Assembly: GCA_902634485.1 (NCBI GenBank)
Contig: CACPKA010000008.1
Span: forward strand, 1 to 60,291
DNA: 60,291 nucleotides
From: an uncultured Pelagibacteraceae bacterium
Lineage (GTDB): Bacteria; Pseudomonadota; Alphaproteobacteria; Pelagibacterales; Pelagibacteraceae
Reading direction: 5' to 3'
Shown: positions 31,211-40,480 of the stretch, piece after piece
How positions within the stretch are numbered: the first letter of the stretch is position 1
Layout: each line of letters begins with the position of its first letter
Program-made: the position numbers and the translations under genes
The notes under the pieces: model-generated
The model's input: the letters and a program-made list of their open reading frames with translations, nothing else
Databases searched by the model: none
What the model was told of the DNA's origin: nothing

Positions 31211-32404
31211 TTGAACAAAAAGCGAAAAGTAAACTCAGCAAATTTTTCAAATTTATCATCGGGCGTTTTAGTTCTTGAAAATAAAACAATATTTAAAGGT
31301 ATTGGTATCGGATATCAAGGAACGGCAACGGGAGAAGTTTGTTTCAATACTTCTTTAACAGGTTATCAAGAAATTATATCTGATCCTTCTTATGCTGGAC
31401 AAATTATTAATTTTACTTTTCCACACATTGGAAATGTTGGTACCAATAAAGAAGATCATGAGTCCGATAAAATTTGGACAAAAGGAGTTATTTTTAATAC
31501 AGAAATAACTAATCCATCAAATTATAGATCATTAAAAAAATTAGATGCCTGGCTTAAAAAAAATAAAATTGTAGGAATTACTGGATTGGACACTAGAAGT
31601 TTAACTAATTTTATAAGAGATAAAGGGGCGCCTAAAGGTACCATTTCTAATAATAATAAGGGTACTTTTAATCTAAAAAAATTAACTAATAGCTCTATTA
31701 AATGGCCTGGATTAAATGGCCTGGATTTAGCAAAAATAGTTACAACTAAAAAAAAATATATATGGAAAGGTTTCAAAACATGGAAAAAAGAGAAAGGTTT
31801 TGAAAAAAATAAAAAGAAGAAATATGCAATTATTGCAATCGATTATGGAATTAAAAAAAATATTCTAAGATATTTTTCTAATTTTAATTGTGAAGTAATT
31901 GTAGTTCCTTGCAACCTTGCGGCAGAAGATATTATAAAAATGAAACCTGATGGTATTTTTTTATCAAATGGGCCTGGAGATCCTGCTGCAACAGGAAAAT
32001 ATGCAATAAATATAATTCAAAAATTAATTAAAACAAATATTCCAATATTCGGAATATGTCTTGGACACCAATTATTAGCTTTAGCACTTAAGGCAAAAAC
32101 GAAAAAAATGAAATTGGGCCACAGAGGTGCAAATCATCCAGTAAAAAATCTAATTAATAGTAAAGTTGAGATAACAAGTCAAAATCATGGATTTGAAGTG
32201 ATTAAAGAAAGCTTACCAAAAAATGTTGAAATGACTCATAAATCTTTATTTGATAATTGTGTAGAAGGAATAAAATTAAAAAATAAACCTGTTTTTTCTG
32301 TTCAATATCATCCAGAATCAAATCCCGGCCCCCAGGATAGTCATTATTTATTTAATCAATTTATTAACGAAGTAAAAAAAAATGCCAAAAAGAAAAGATA
32401 TTAA
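31211..32404 (+). CDS. carA: Carbamoyl-phosphate synthase small subunit CarA
   Basis: Glutamine amidotransferase subunit that supplies ammonia to CarB for carbamoyl phosphate, feeding arginine and pyrimidine synthesis. The 397 residues have the N-terminal small-subunit domain ([15 protein letters not shown]) and a class I glutaminase domain with nucleophile Cys283 (FGICLGHQ) and His367/Glu369 (QYHPES). The start is TTG, since no in-frame ATG or GTG precedes the conserved N-terminus. A four-codon ATG-TGA frame at 31200-31214 overlaps this TTG. The 119-base gap to yqeY must hold both promoters. Confidence 0.95.
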   Translation: MNKKRKVNSANFSNLSSGVLVLENKTIFKGIGIGYQGTATGEVCFNTSLTGYQEIISDPSYAGQIINFTFPHIGNVGTNKEDHESDKIWTKGVIFNTEITNPSNYRSLKKLDAWLKKNKIVGITGLDTRSLTNFIRDKGAPKGTISNNNKGTFNLKKLTNSSIKWPGLNGLDLAKIVTTKKKYIWKGFKTWKKEKGFEKNKKKKYAIIAIDYGIKKNILRYFSNFNCEVIVVPCNLAAEDIIKMKPDGIFLSNGPGDPAATGKYAINIIQKLIKTNIPIFGICLGHQLLALALKAKTKKMKLGHRGANHPVKNLINSKVEITSQNHGFEVIKESLPKNVEMTHKSLFDNCVEGIKLKNKPVFSVQYHPESNPGPQDSHYLFNQFINEVKKNAKKKRY

Positions 32405-35400
32405 AAAAATTTTAGTAGTAGGAGCTGGTCCGATAATTATTGGTCAAGCCTGTGAATTTGATTACTCAGGTACGCAAGCTTGCAAAGCATTAAAAGATGA
32501 GGGTTATAAAGTAATATTAATAAACTCAAATCCTGCAACAATTATGACTGACCCTGGAGTTGCAGATAAAACTTACGTTGAGCCAATAACAATAGATATT
32601 TTAGAAAAAATTTTATTAAAAGAAAAACCTGATGCAATTTTGCCAACAATGGGAGGACAAACAGCGCTGAATTTAGCAATTAAAGCGGAAAAAATTGGAT
32701 TGCTCAAAAAATATAAAATTGAACTAATTGGAGCAAATTCAAAAGCTATTTCTAATGCTGAGGATAGAAAAAAATTCAGAAAAAATATGAGTGATATTGG
32801 TTTAAATCTTCCAAAATCAGAAATCGTTAACAACATTAAACAAATTAAGAAATCTTTAAGTAAAGTTGGATTGCCAGCAATAATCAGGCCTGCATTTACT
32901 CTTGGTGGGCTTGGAAGTGGGATAGCCAAAACTAAAAAAGATTTTTTTAAACGTGTTAAGGAAGGTCTTGATGCGTCTCCAGTAAATCAAGTTCTAGTAG
33001 AAGAGTGCTTGGAAGGTTGGAAAGAATTTGAAATGGAAGTTGTTAGAGACAGAAAAGATAACTGTATCATAATATGCTCTATAGAAAATTTAGACCCAAT
33101 GGGAATTCACACAGGAGATTCTATTACAATAGCGCCTGCTTTAACTCTTACAGACAAAGAATATCAGGTCATGCGAAATGCTTCCATTGCATGTTTAAGA
33201 AAAATTGGAGTAGAAACTGGAGGCTCAAACGTTCAGTTTGCCATTAATCCAAAAAATGGACGAATGGTAATTATAGAAATGAATCCAAGAGTTTCTAGAT
33301 CTTCAGCACTTGCATCAAAAGCAACTGGTTTTCCGATAGCAAAAGTAGCAGCAAAACTAGCCGTTGGCTACACTCTTGATGAATTAAAAAATGAGATTAC
33401 CAAAGTTACTCCCGCATCTTTTGAACCAACTATAGATTATGTGGTTACAAAAATTCCTAGATTTACTTTTGAAAAATTCTCTAGTTCACCTGCAATATTA
33501 GGAACTTCCATGAAATCAGTTGGTGAAGCAATGGCAATTGGAAGAAACTTTAAGGAATCTCTTCAAAAAGCATTAATATCTTTGGAGATTGGTTTTTCAG
33601 GTCTAGATAGAATTTTTGATTTAAATAAGAGTGATATTGAAAAGAAACTTAAGATCAATATTCCAAATAAAATTTTATTAATTGCAGAAGCAATACGAAA
33701 AAAAATTAATTTAAAAAAAATATACAAATTATCAAAAGTAGATCCTTGGTTCTTAGAGCAAATTAAAGAGATTGTAGATGAAGAAAATAAAATTTCTAAA
33801 AAAGGCCTACCTAAAAATTTTAACGAATTTAATAGAATTAAGTCAATAGGATTTTCTGATAAAAAATTATCTCAACTAACTAATTTAAAAGAGAAAATTG
33901 TTAGAAGAAAAAGAATTGCTTTAAAAGTTTTACCTGTGTTTAAAAAAGTAGACACTTGTGCTGCTGAATTTAAATCTTTCACTCCTTACATGTACTCAAC
34001 ATATCAAAGAAATTTTTCATTAAACACAGAATGTGAGGCCGATCCTTCTAAAAAAAATAAAATTATTATTCTAGGTGGTGGGCCAAATAGAATAGGCCAA
34101 GGAATTGAGTTTGATTACTGTTGTTGCCAAGCAAGTTACTCTTTGAAAGAAGCTGGATTTGAAACAATAATGATCAACTGTAATCCAGAAACTGTTTCAA
34201 CTGATTACGATACAAGTGATAGATTATATTTTGAACCTTTGATTGAAGAATACGTTCACAACATAATTTTAAAAGAAAAATCAAAAGGAAATTTGATAGG
34301 GATAATTGCGCAATTTGGTGGTCAAACTCCTATTAAATTAGCAAAATTTCTTCATGATAACTCTTTGCCAATTATAGGTACTCAGTATTCATCAATTGAT
34401 TTAGCTGAGGATAGAGACAGATTTAGAAAACTTTTAATTAAATTAAAATTAAAACAAGCAGATAGTGGAATAGCTAAAACATACGATGAAGCTATAAAAA
34501 TAGCATCTGAAATTGGCTTACCGCTTGTAGTTCGGCCTTCTTATGTCTTGGGAGGTAGAGCCATGGAAATAGTTCATGAAAAAAACCAACTAAAAGATTT
34601 TGTTCAAGAAGCATTTAAGGCTGCAGAAAATAATCCAATTTTGATTGATAGGTTTATTAATAATGCAATGGAAGTAGATGTTGATGCGATATCTGATGGT
34701 AATGATGTTTTTGTTGCTGGAATTATGCAACACATTGAAGAAGCCGGAATTCATTCTGGAGATTCAGCGTGCTGTATACCCCCAGTAGCTATTAAAAAAG
34801 AATTAATTGATGAAATTAATAATCAAACTAAAAAATTAGCATTAGCATTAAAAGTTAAAGGTTTTATGAACGTCCAGTTCGCAATTAAAAATGATGAAAT
34901 TTACATTATTGAAGTTAATCCAAGAGCCAGTAGAACTGTACCCTTTGTTTCTAAAGCTAAAGGAATTCCTTTAGCCAAAATTGCTTCAAGAATAATGGCA
35001 GGGGAAAAATTAAAAAAATTTGATTTAAAAGGTAAAAATAAAAATATTTTTGCTGTTAAAGAAGCTGTTTTCCCATTCAATAAATTTCCAAATGTTGACG
35101 TGTTGTTGGGTCCAGAAATGAAATCAACGGGAGAAGTAATGGGAATAGATAAAGATTTTGGTTTAGCATATGCCAAAAGTCAAATGGCATCTCAAAATTC
35201 CTTACCAACAAAAGGTCTTGCATTTATTTCTCTAAAAGATAGGCATAAAAATGAAGGAGTAGATTTAGCAAAACAATTAGTAAAATTAGGTTTTAAATTA
35301 TGTGGAACTGAAGGAACTGCAAATAGAATTATCAAAAATGGCATTAAGTGTAGAAAAATAAATAAGGTTAGCGGGGGTTCTCCACATATAATTGATGTAT

Positions 35401-35606
35401 TAAATTCAAAAAAAATTGCATTAGTAATTAATACTGGCGGTGGAAAACGTGCATATCGTATTCAAGATTCCACATCTTTAAGAAGGTCAACTTTAATAAA
35501 TAAAGTTCCTTATTGCACAAATATGTCAACTGCGTATGCTTTTTTAGAGGCTATCAAATCATTGAAAACAAAAAAAATAGAAGTCAAATCTTTACAAGAA
35601 ATTTAA
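32382..35606 (+). CDS. carB: Carbamoyl-phosphate synthase large subunit CarB
   Basis: Makes carbamoyl phosphate from bicarbonate, ammonia and two ATP. At 1074 residues it has full family length with two homologous ATP-grasp halves: the first with [21 protein letters not shown] and [18 protein letters not shown], the second with [19 protein letters not shown] and [16 protein letters not shown], followed by the C-terminal MGS-like allosteric domain (LVINTGGG). It overlaps carA by 23 bases, so the two are translated from one message. The 3' end overlaps the convergent oxygenase gene by 4 bases. Confidence 0.98.
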   Translation: MPKRKDIKKILVVGAGPIIIGQACEFDYSGTQACKALKDEGYKVILINSNPATIMTDPGVADKTYVEPITIDILEKILLKEKPDAILPTMGGQTALNLAIKAEKIGLLKKYKIELIGANSKAISNAEDRKKFRKNMSDIGLNLPKSEIVNNIKQIKKSLSKVGLPAIIRPAFTLGGLGSGIAKTKKDFFKRVKEGLDASPVNQVLVEECLEGWKEFEMEVVRDRKDNCIIICSIENLDPMGIHTGDSITIAPALTLTDKEYQVMRNASIACLRKIGVETGGSNVQFAINPKNGRMVIIEMNPRVSRSSALASKATGFPIAKVAAKLAVGYTLDELKNEITKVTPASFEPTIDYVVTKIPRFTFEKFSSSPAILGTSMKSVGEAMAIGRNFKESLQKALISLEIGFSGLDRIFDLNKSDIEKKLKINIPNKILLIAEAIRKKINLKKIYKLSKVDPWFLEQIKEIVDEENKISKKGLPKNFNEFNRIKSIGFSDKKLSQLTNLKEKIVRRKRIALKVLPVFKKVDTCAAEFKSFTPYMYSTYQRNFSLNTECEADPSKKNKIIILGGGPNRIGQGIEFDYCCCQASYSLKEAGFETIMINCNPETVSTDYDTSDRLYFEPLIEEYVHNIILKEKSKGNLIGIIAQFGGQTPIKLAKFLHDNSLPIIGTQYSSIDLAEDRDRFRKLLIKLKLKQADSGIAKTYDEAIKIASEIGLPLVVRPSYVLGGRAMEIVHEKNQLKDFVQEAFKAAENNPILIDRFINNAMEVDVDAISDGNDVFVAGIMQHIEEAGIHSGDSACCIPPVAIKKELIDEINNQTKKLALALKVKGFMNVQFAIKNDEIYIIEVNPRASRTVPFVSKAKGIPLAKIASRIMAGEKLKKFDLKGKNKNIFAVKEAVFPFNKFPNVDVLLGPEMKSTGEVMGIDKDFGLAYAKSQMASQNSLPTKGLAFISLKDRHKNEGVDLAKQLVKLGFKLCGTEGTANRIIKNGIKCRKINKVSGGSPHIIDVLNSKKIALVINTGGGKRAYRIQDSTSLRRSTLINKVPYCTNMSTAYAFLEAIKSLKTKKIEVKSLQEI

Positions 35607-36268
35607 ACTTCAACTTTCCAATCAGTTTTAAAAGTAACATAATTTACTTGAAGACAACGTCTTTCCTTAACAATTTCTTTTTTTTCCATTCCATGCCAAG
35701 TATTTGGACCACTCGAAAAAAAATATCCATAATTATCTCTATAAGGAAGAGTTTTAATTTTTTTTAATTCGCTATCATAAAAATCAGTTCCCAAATCTTC
35801 GTTTTCATTAAACTTATTTACAAAAAGTAAGCATGAAATAAGCTTTTCTTTAATATCGCAATGTGGCTTTAACCAAAAACCTTTTCGATCACATATAACT
35901 TCAACTCTAACATAGGAATTAGATAAATCCTTTCCTATTAAATTTGAAATTTTTTCGTAAGTTTTTTTATTTTGAAGTTCTTGAATAAAATTTCTTAAAT
36001 TTGGAAATTTATTTGCATTTTCTTTTGTTATAAAGCACCTAAATTTTAATCCTTTTCCACCGTCAGAAATACCTTGTCTAAATTCTCCTTCTCCCCCATC
36101 AATTGCTCTAGTTCCATCATAGTTGATATTATGCTCAGTTGGATTGGCAATATCTGCATTCACGATCTCATTAACCTGCCCCTCAGTTAAAGGTTCATTT
36201 AACTCCCAATGAGTAAAAGGACTTTTAAATTTTTTAGATTTTTTTTCAATTGAATTTAAAAATGACAT
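35603..36268 (-). CDS. 2OG-Fe(II) oxygenase family protein
   Basis: A 221-residue protein with the 2-oxoglutarate/Fe(II) dioxygenase double-stranded beta-helix pattern: iron ligands His136 and Asp138 (KPHCDIKEK) and His192 (NTWHGM), with Arg203/Arg204 as candidate 2-oxoglutarate binders ([11 protein letters not shown]). Strand LISCLLFVN follows the HxD as usual. The substrate cannot be named. The family includes prolyl hydroxylases and small-molecule hydroxylases. Its start overlaps by one base the stop of the ELM1-like gene upstream (36268), so the two form a pair. Confidence 0.8.
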   Translation of the reverse strand: MSFLNSIEKKSKKFKSPFTHWELNEPLTEGQVNEIVNADIANPTEHNINYDGTRAIDGGEGEFRQGISDGGKGLKFRCFITKENANKFPNLRNFIQELQNKKTYEKISNLIGKDLSNSYVRVEVICDRKGFWLKPHCDIKEKLISCLLFVNKFNENEDLGTDFYDSELKKIKTLPYRDNYGYFFSSGPNTWHGMEKKEIVKERRCLQVNYVTFKTDWKVEV

Positions 36269-37206
36269 TATGATATTTTCTTTTTGATTTCCTCAGCTAT
36301 TCTAACTGTTTCATTTAAACTTTTATAGTTCCAAATCTCAAGTTTTTCATTTAAATTTTTAGTTATATTTAACCTATTAAATAATTCCCTAAACAATTTA
36401 AATCTTTGATCATTTTTTTTAGCTGGTATATCTGCAATATATATAGGTTTTCCAGTGATAGCTGCCTCTGATATCATTGAAGTAGAGTCACAAGTTACAA
36501 CAATATATTTTGCCAATGATAGTCCAGAAAGATAAGCTTTTTTATCAATATTAGTAATAACAAGATTTTCTTTGCCTAGTAATTCACCAGCTAAATTTAT
36601 TATTTTCTTTGGTGTTCTCATTGATGGGATTACTATAGACTGTAAATTATTAGTACTCAAAATTTTTTGTATTTTATTAAAAATATTTATTAAATTTTTA
36701 TCATCATAATCATAGTATTTATTGGGACCTCCTAAAATTAATAACAAATAATCCTTATCTTTATCTAATTTATTAATAAGATAATTATGATTATTTTTAA
36801 TTTCATCTGAAGTTATATAATGTATTGCACCTTTTGAATTAATAACATTTTTACCTATTAAGGTGTCATGTTCTGGAGCTACAACTAAATCAAAATTGTT
36901 TAATGAAACTTTGGGATCCTGTATATGAATATTAAAAACCTTTTTTTTTGAATTTCTCTTCAGATAAATTGAGGGAATTACACTTTTTCTTCCACAGGAG
37001 ATGATTATATCAAAATCTGGAGCATCAAATTTTTTAAACACTGCGTTTGAGACAGGAGTTAAACTAGGAGGAATCATTTTCCAAAAACTATTTAGTTCAA
37101 CTTTCTGGTGAGTAAATTCGACATCTAAAGCTTTGGCTAAACCTTCAACTTGGCTTATCATGCCATGCATTCCTTCTGTCAATAATAACCCTTTTAATTT
37201 GCTCAT
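36268..37206 (-). CDS. ELM1 family protein (mitochondrial fission ELM1-like)
   Basis: A 312-residue protein of the ELM1/DUF1022 family, known from alphaproteobacteria and plant mitochondria, where ELM1 recruits a fission dynamin. The bacterial function is not established. Features seen: LLLTEGMHGMISQVEGLAKAL, a GT-B-like first domain with DIIISCGRKSVIPSIYL and VFNIHIQDPKV, LILGGPNKYYDYD at the second-domain start, and YIVVTCDSTSMISEAAITGKPIYI, like a nucleotide-sugar binding motif of GT-B enzymes. There is no signal or membrane segment. It starts only 21 bases from the divergent trxB ATG. Confidence 0.85.
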   Translation of the reverse strand: MSKLKGLLLTEGMHGMISQVEGLAKALDVEFTHQKVELNSFWKMIPPSLTPVSNAVFKKFDAPDFDIIISCGRKSVIPSIYLKRNSKKKVFNIHIQDPKVSLNNFDLVVAPEHDTLIGKNVINSKGAIHYITSDEIKNNHNYLINKLDKDKDYLLLILGGPNKYYDYDDKNLINIFNKIQKILSTNNLQSIVIPSMRTPKKIINLAGELLGKENLVITNIDKKAYLSGLSLAKYIVVTCDSTSMISEAAITGKPIYIADIPAKKNDQRFKLFRELFNRLNITKNLNEKLEIWNYKSLNETVRIAEEIKKKIS

Positions 37207-37227
37207 TAATTACTATATAGCTTTGAT

Positions 37228-38172
37228 ATGAATCAAAATCCAACTAAACACACAAAAGTGTTAATAATTGGATCTGGTCCAGCCGGATATACAGCTGCCG
37301 TTTATGCTGCAAGAGCAATGTTAAAACCTATTATGGTTTCTGGTATGGAACCAGGTGGACAATTAACTACAACAACTGATGTTGAAAACTATCCTGGTTT
37401 TGCTGAAGTAATTCAAGGGCCATGGTTAATGAAACAAATGCGAGACCAAGCTAAAGCTGTAGGTACAGAAATGATTGAAGATCATATCTCTTCAGTAAAT
37501 TTAAAATCAAAACCTTTTGAAGCTATTGGAGATGGTGGTCAAAAATATACTGCAGATTCAATTATAATTTCAACCGGCGCTCAAGCAAGATGGTTAAATA
37601 TTGAGTCTGAACAAAAATTTAGAGGATTTGGTGTATCAGCTTGCGCAACATGTGATGGGTTTTTCTTTAAAAATAAAACGGTCGCTGTTGTTGGTGGTGG
37701 AAATGCTGCAGTTGAAGAAGCAATGTTTCTTACAAAATTTGCATCAAAAGTTCAATTAGTTCACAGAAGAGATTCTTTAAGAGCTGAAAAAATGCTCCAA
37801 AGCAAATTAATGGCTAACAAAAAAATTGAAATTATTTGGGATAGTGTTGTTGAAGAAGTTATTGGAGACAATGATCCTAAAAATGTTAAGGGATTAAAAA
37901 TTAAAAATTTAAAAACGAATAAAATTGATGAATTAAAAATTGATGGATTATTTATTGCAATTGGACATGATCCAGCAACTCAACTATTTAAAGATCAATT
38001 AGATATGGATAAACAGGGCTATTTAACAACAAAACCAGATTCAACAGAGACAAATATACCTGGTGTTTTTGCTGCTGGAGATGTTAAAGATAAAATTTTT
38101 AGACAAGCTGTAACTGCTGCAGGAATGGGTTGTATGGCTGCTCTTGAAGCTGAAAAATTTTTATCACACTAA
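37228..38172 (+). CDS. trxB: Thioredoxin reductase TrxB
   Basis: FAD flavoenzyme that reduces thioredoxin with NADPH, in the cytoplasm. The 314 residues have the FAD-binding GSGPAGYTAAVYAARA (16-31), the redox-active disulfide CATC at 139-142, the NADPH motif VVGGGNAAVEEAMFL and the C-terminal FAD contact GVFAAGDV. The length is normal. A small membrane protein gene follows after 6 bases on the same strand. Confidence 0.97.
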   Translation: MNQNPTKHTKVLIIGSGPAGYTAAVYAARAMLKPIMVSGMEPGGQLTTTTDVENYPGFAEVIQGPWLMKQMRDQAKAVGTEMIEDHISSVNLKSKPFEAIGDGGQKYTADSIIISTGAQARWLNIESEQKFRGFGVSACATCDGFFFKNKTVAVVGGGNAAVEEAMFLTKFASKVQLVHRRDSLRAEKMLQSKLMANKKIEIIWDSVVEEVIGDNDPKNVKGLKIKNLKTNKIDELKIDGLFIAIGHDPATQLFKDQLDMDKQGYLTTKPDSTETNIPGVFAAGDVKDKIFRQAVTAAGMGCMAALEAEKFLSH

Positions 38173-38178
38173 AAAATT

Positions 38179-38592
38179 ATGAAATTAAATTGGATTATTT
38201 TTGTAACCGGATGGATGTCATTCAGAGCAGTTGGATCAGGCTTGTTTTTATTTTGGATTTTTACTAACAATGAACGTTCTGCACCATCTGAATGGATAGT
38301 TCCTTTTGTAGGTGACTTTATTATTGGGATAACTGCTTTATTTTTGGTTTACCACATTATAAAAAAACCAAATGCTATCTTATGGGGTCTGTTACTGTCA
38401 TGGAATGCAGTTGGTCTATTTGATTTAATTGGGGCAATAGATGTCAGCTTTGCTGCTCCTTATGGACCTATACCAGAAATAGGATTTAATGCCTTAGCTG
38501 TAAGATTTATTTTAAGTTTAAATACTTTATTACAGATTTCTTCTATATACTTATTGTTTCAAAAAGACGTAAAAGAATATTTTAAAGTTTAA
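38179..38592 (+). CDS. Unknown four-helix membrane protein
   Basis: I do not recognise this 137-residue protein. It has about four hydrophobic segments (about residues 5-27, 42-60, 66-86 and 106-126), a conserved-looking start WIIFVTGWMSFRAVGSGLFLFW, charged loops with EWIVPFVGDF and APYGPIPEIG, and a basic end. The start ATG lies 6 bases after trxB, so co-transcription is likely. Its 3' end faces the next gene with 4 bases between stops. Codon use matches its neighbours, so it looks like a real gene. Confidence 0.75.
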   Translation: MKLNWIIFVTGWMSFRAVGSGLFLFWIFTNNERSAPSEWIVPFVGDFIIGITALFLVYHIIKKPNAILWGLLLSWNAVGLFDLIGAIDVSFAAPYGPIPEIGFNALAVRFILSLNTLLQISSIYLLFQKDVKEYFKV

Positions 38593-38596
38593 AAAA

Positions 38597-39253
38597 TTAA
38601 TAGTTACTAAGTTCAACTATTTCATTAGACTCAAACACATGCTGTTTAAAGTCACCATTAGAAATTTTAATCATTGCTTTTGCAACTTTCTCAGAGTGAA
38701 TTGGTTTCATTTTTTTTAATGGTCCTAAAAATAAAGGAGAAAGCAATTTAAACAAAAATATACCTATTTTTTCTCCAAATCTTTTTTCTTTTCTATTCCC
38801 CATTAAAAATGAAGGTCTCATTATCCCAAGTTTTGAAAAATTTAATTTTTTTAATTCCTCTTCGACTTCCCCCTTATATCTTAAATACACTCCTGAATTT
38901 TTTGGATCTGCAAAACCAGATGAGACGTAGATAAAAGAATTAACTGAATTTGCCTTTGCAATCTCAGCAATTTCCACAGGCACATCTCGCTCAATTCTTT
39001 TATACTCATTTTTGTCAGGTGAATTTTGCTTTGTTGTTCCTATGCAGAAAAAACAATCATCACCTTTTATATCTTCCATATGATTTTTTAAATTATTGAA
39101 ATCTGTTTTAATTATTTCTATTTTTAAATCTTGGATTTCTGGTTCTGCGCGAACAAATATCTTAATCTTATTATAGTCGTTATTTTGAATTAATATATTG
39201 AGTAGATGTCCGCCAATTAATCCAGATGATCCAAATAATAAGGCTGTTTTCAT
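38597..39253 (-). CDS. NAD(P)-binding oxidoreductase, atypical SDR (HTATIP2-like)
   Basis: A 218-residue Rossmann-fold protein of the atypical short-chain dehydrogenase group. The nucleotide loop LFGSSGLIGGHLL is at residues 5-17, followed by DCFFCIGTTKQNSP and FIYVSSGFADPKNSGVYLRYKGEVEEEL, the pattern of HTATIP2/YbjT-like proteins with a YxxxK-type pair. The substrate is unknown. It lies three bases downstream of the aminotransferase gene on the same strand. Confidence 0.82.
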   Translation of the reverse strand: MKTALLFGSSGLIGGHLLNILIQNNDYNKIKIFVRAEPEIQDLKIEIIKTDFNNLKNHMEDIKGDDCFFCIGTTKQNSPDKNEYKRIERDVPVEIAEIAKANSVNSFIYVSSGFADPKNSGVYLRYKGEVEEELKKLNFSKLGIMRPSFLMGNRKEKRFGEKIGIFLFKLLSPLFLGPLKKMKPIHSEKVAKAMIKISNGDFKQHVFESNEIVELSNY

Positions 39254-39256
39254 TAG

Positions 39257-40444
39257 TTAGCTCAAACTTTCACAAAAAGATTTTATTCTTTCCATGGCTT
39301 TTTTTAAATTTTTCATTGAGGTTGCATATGAAATTCTAAAGTAACCGTCTAATCCAAAAGCTGAGCCTTGCACAACGGCTACATTTGCTTTTTCAAGTAG
39401 CTTTTGAACAAAATCAGTATCTGTTTTTAATTTATTTTTTTTATTCAAAAGACCTTTGCAACTTGGAAATACATAAAATGCTCCATTAGGCATTAAACAT
39501 TTTATTCCTTTAATTTTATTTAAACTATTAACAACAAAATCTCTTCTTTTTTTAAACTCATTAGATCTTATTTTTATAAATTTCTGAGTTCCATTTAAAG
39601 CTTCAACTGCAGCTGCTTGACTTACGGAAGATGGATTTGATGTTGATTGAGATTGAACTTTACGAATAGCTTTAATTATTTCTTTTGGTCCTCCCGCATA
39701 ACCTATTCTCCATCCTGTCATAGCATAAGATTTGCTTACACCGTTCATAGTAAGAGTTCTTTTTTTTAAACTAGATATTTGTGCAATTGTGAAAAATTTA
39801 TCTTTGTCATACGTAATGTGCTCATAAATATCATCGCTTAAAATTTGAATTTTTTTATTTTTAATTAAAACTTGTGATAATTTTTTTATCTCTGTTTTTG
39901 TATAGCTTGCGCCTGTAGGATTTGATGGCGAATTTAATATTAACCACTTTGTTTTTTTAGAAATTGCTTTTCTTAATTTTTTTGGTGTTAATTTAAAATT
40001 ATCTGATTCATTGCATTTTATAATTTTTGGTTTGCCACCTGCTAATAAAACCATATCAGGATAAGAGACCCAAAAAGGTGCTGGAATAATTACTTCATCT
40101 CCTTTGTTTAAAGTTGCCATGAATGCATTGTAAAGAACTTGTTTGCCACCTGTTCCTACAGTTATTTCCTCATTTGAGTACTTTAAATTATTTTCTTTTT
40201 TAAATTTTTTAATTATTGCTTTTTTTAAAGCTAGAGTTCCATCAACTGCTGTGTATTTGGTATCACCACTTCTAATGGCTTTTATAGCTGCATTCTTAAT
40301 ATTATTTGGTGTATCAAAATCTGGTTCTCCCGCCCCTAGTCCAATCACATCTTTTCCTGCAGCTCTTAATTCTCTAGCTTTTTGAGTAACGGCTATAGTT
40401 GGTGATGGTTTAATTCTTTTTAAACTATCTGATATTATGCTCAT
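39257..40444 (-). CDS. aspC: Aspartate/aromatic aminotransferase, class I
   Basis: PLP-dependent aminotransferase of fold type I, subgroup I-gamma, as found widely in alphaproteobacteria as aspartate aminotransferase AatA. The 395 residues contain VIGLGAGEPDFDTP, YTAVDGTLALKKAI, NSPSNPTGASY, the PLP lysine Lys238 in NGVSKSYAMTGWRIGY, and a C-terminal FRISYA substrate Arg. It may also use aromatic amino acids or prephenate; the sequence does not settle this. It starts 36 bases from the divergent uvrB ATG. Confidence 0.93.
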   Translation of the reverse strand: MSIISDSLKRIKPSPTIAVTQKARELRAAGKDVIGLGAGEPDFDTPNNIKNAAIKAIRSGDTKYTAVDGTLALKKAIIKKFKKENNLKYSNEEITVGTGGKQVLYNAFMATLNKGDEVIIPAPFWVSYPDMVLLAGGKPKIIKCNESDNFKLTPKKLRKAISKKTKWLILNSPSNPTGASYTKTEIKKLSQVLIKNKKIQILSDDIYEHITYDKDKFFTIAQISSLKKRTLTMNGVSKSYAMTGWRIGYAGGPKEIIKAIRKVQSQSTSNPSSVSQAAAVEALNGTQKFIKIRSNEFKKRRDFVVNSLNKIKGIKCLMPNGAFYVFPSCKGLLNKKNKLKTDTDFVQKLLEKANVAVVQGSAFGLDGYFRISYATSMKNLKKAMERIKSFCESLS

Positions 40445-40480
40445 TGAAATATAAAATTATTCTAATACCTTGTTTAATAT

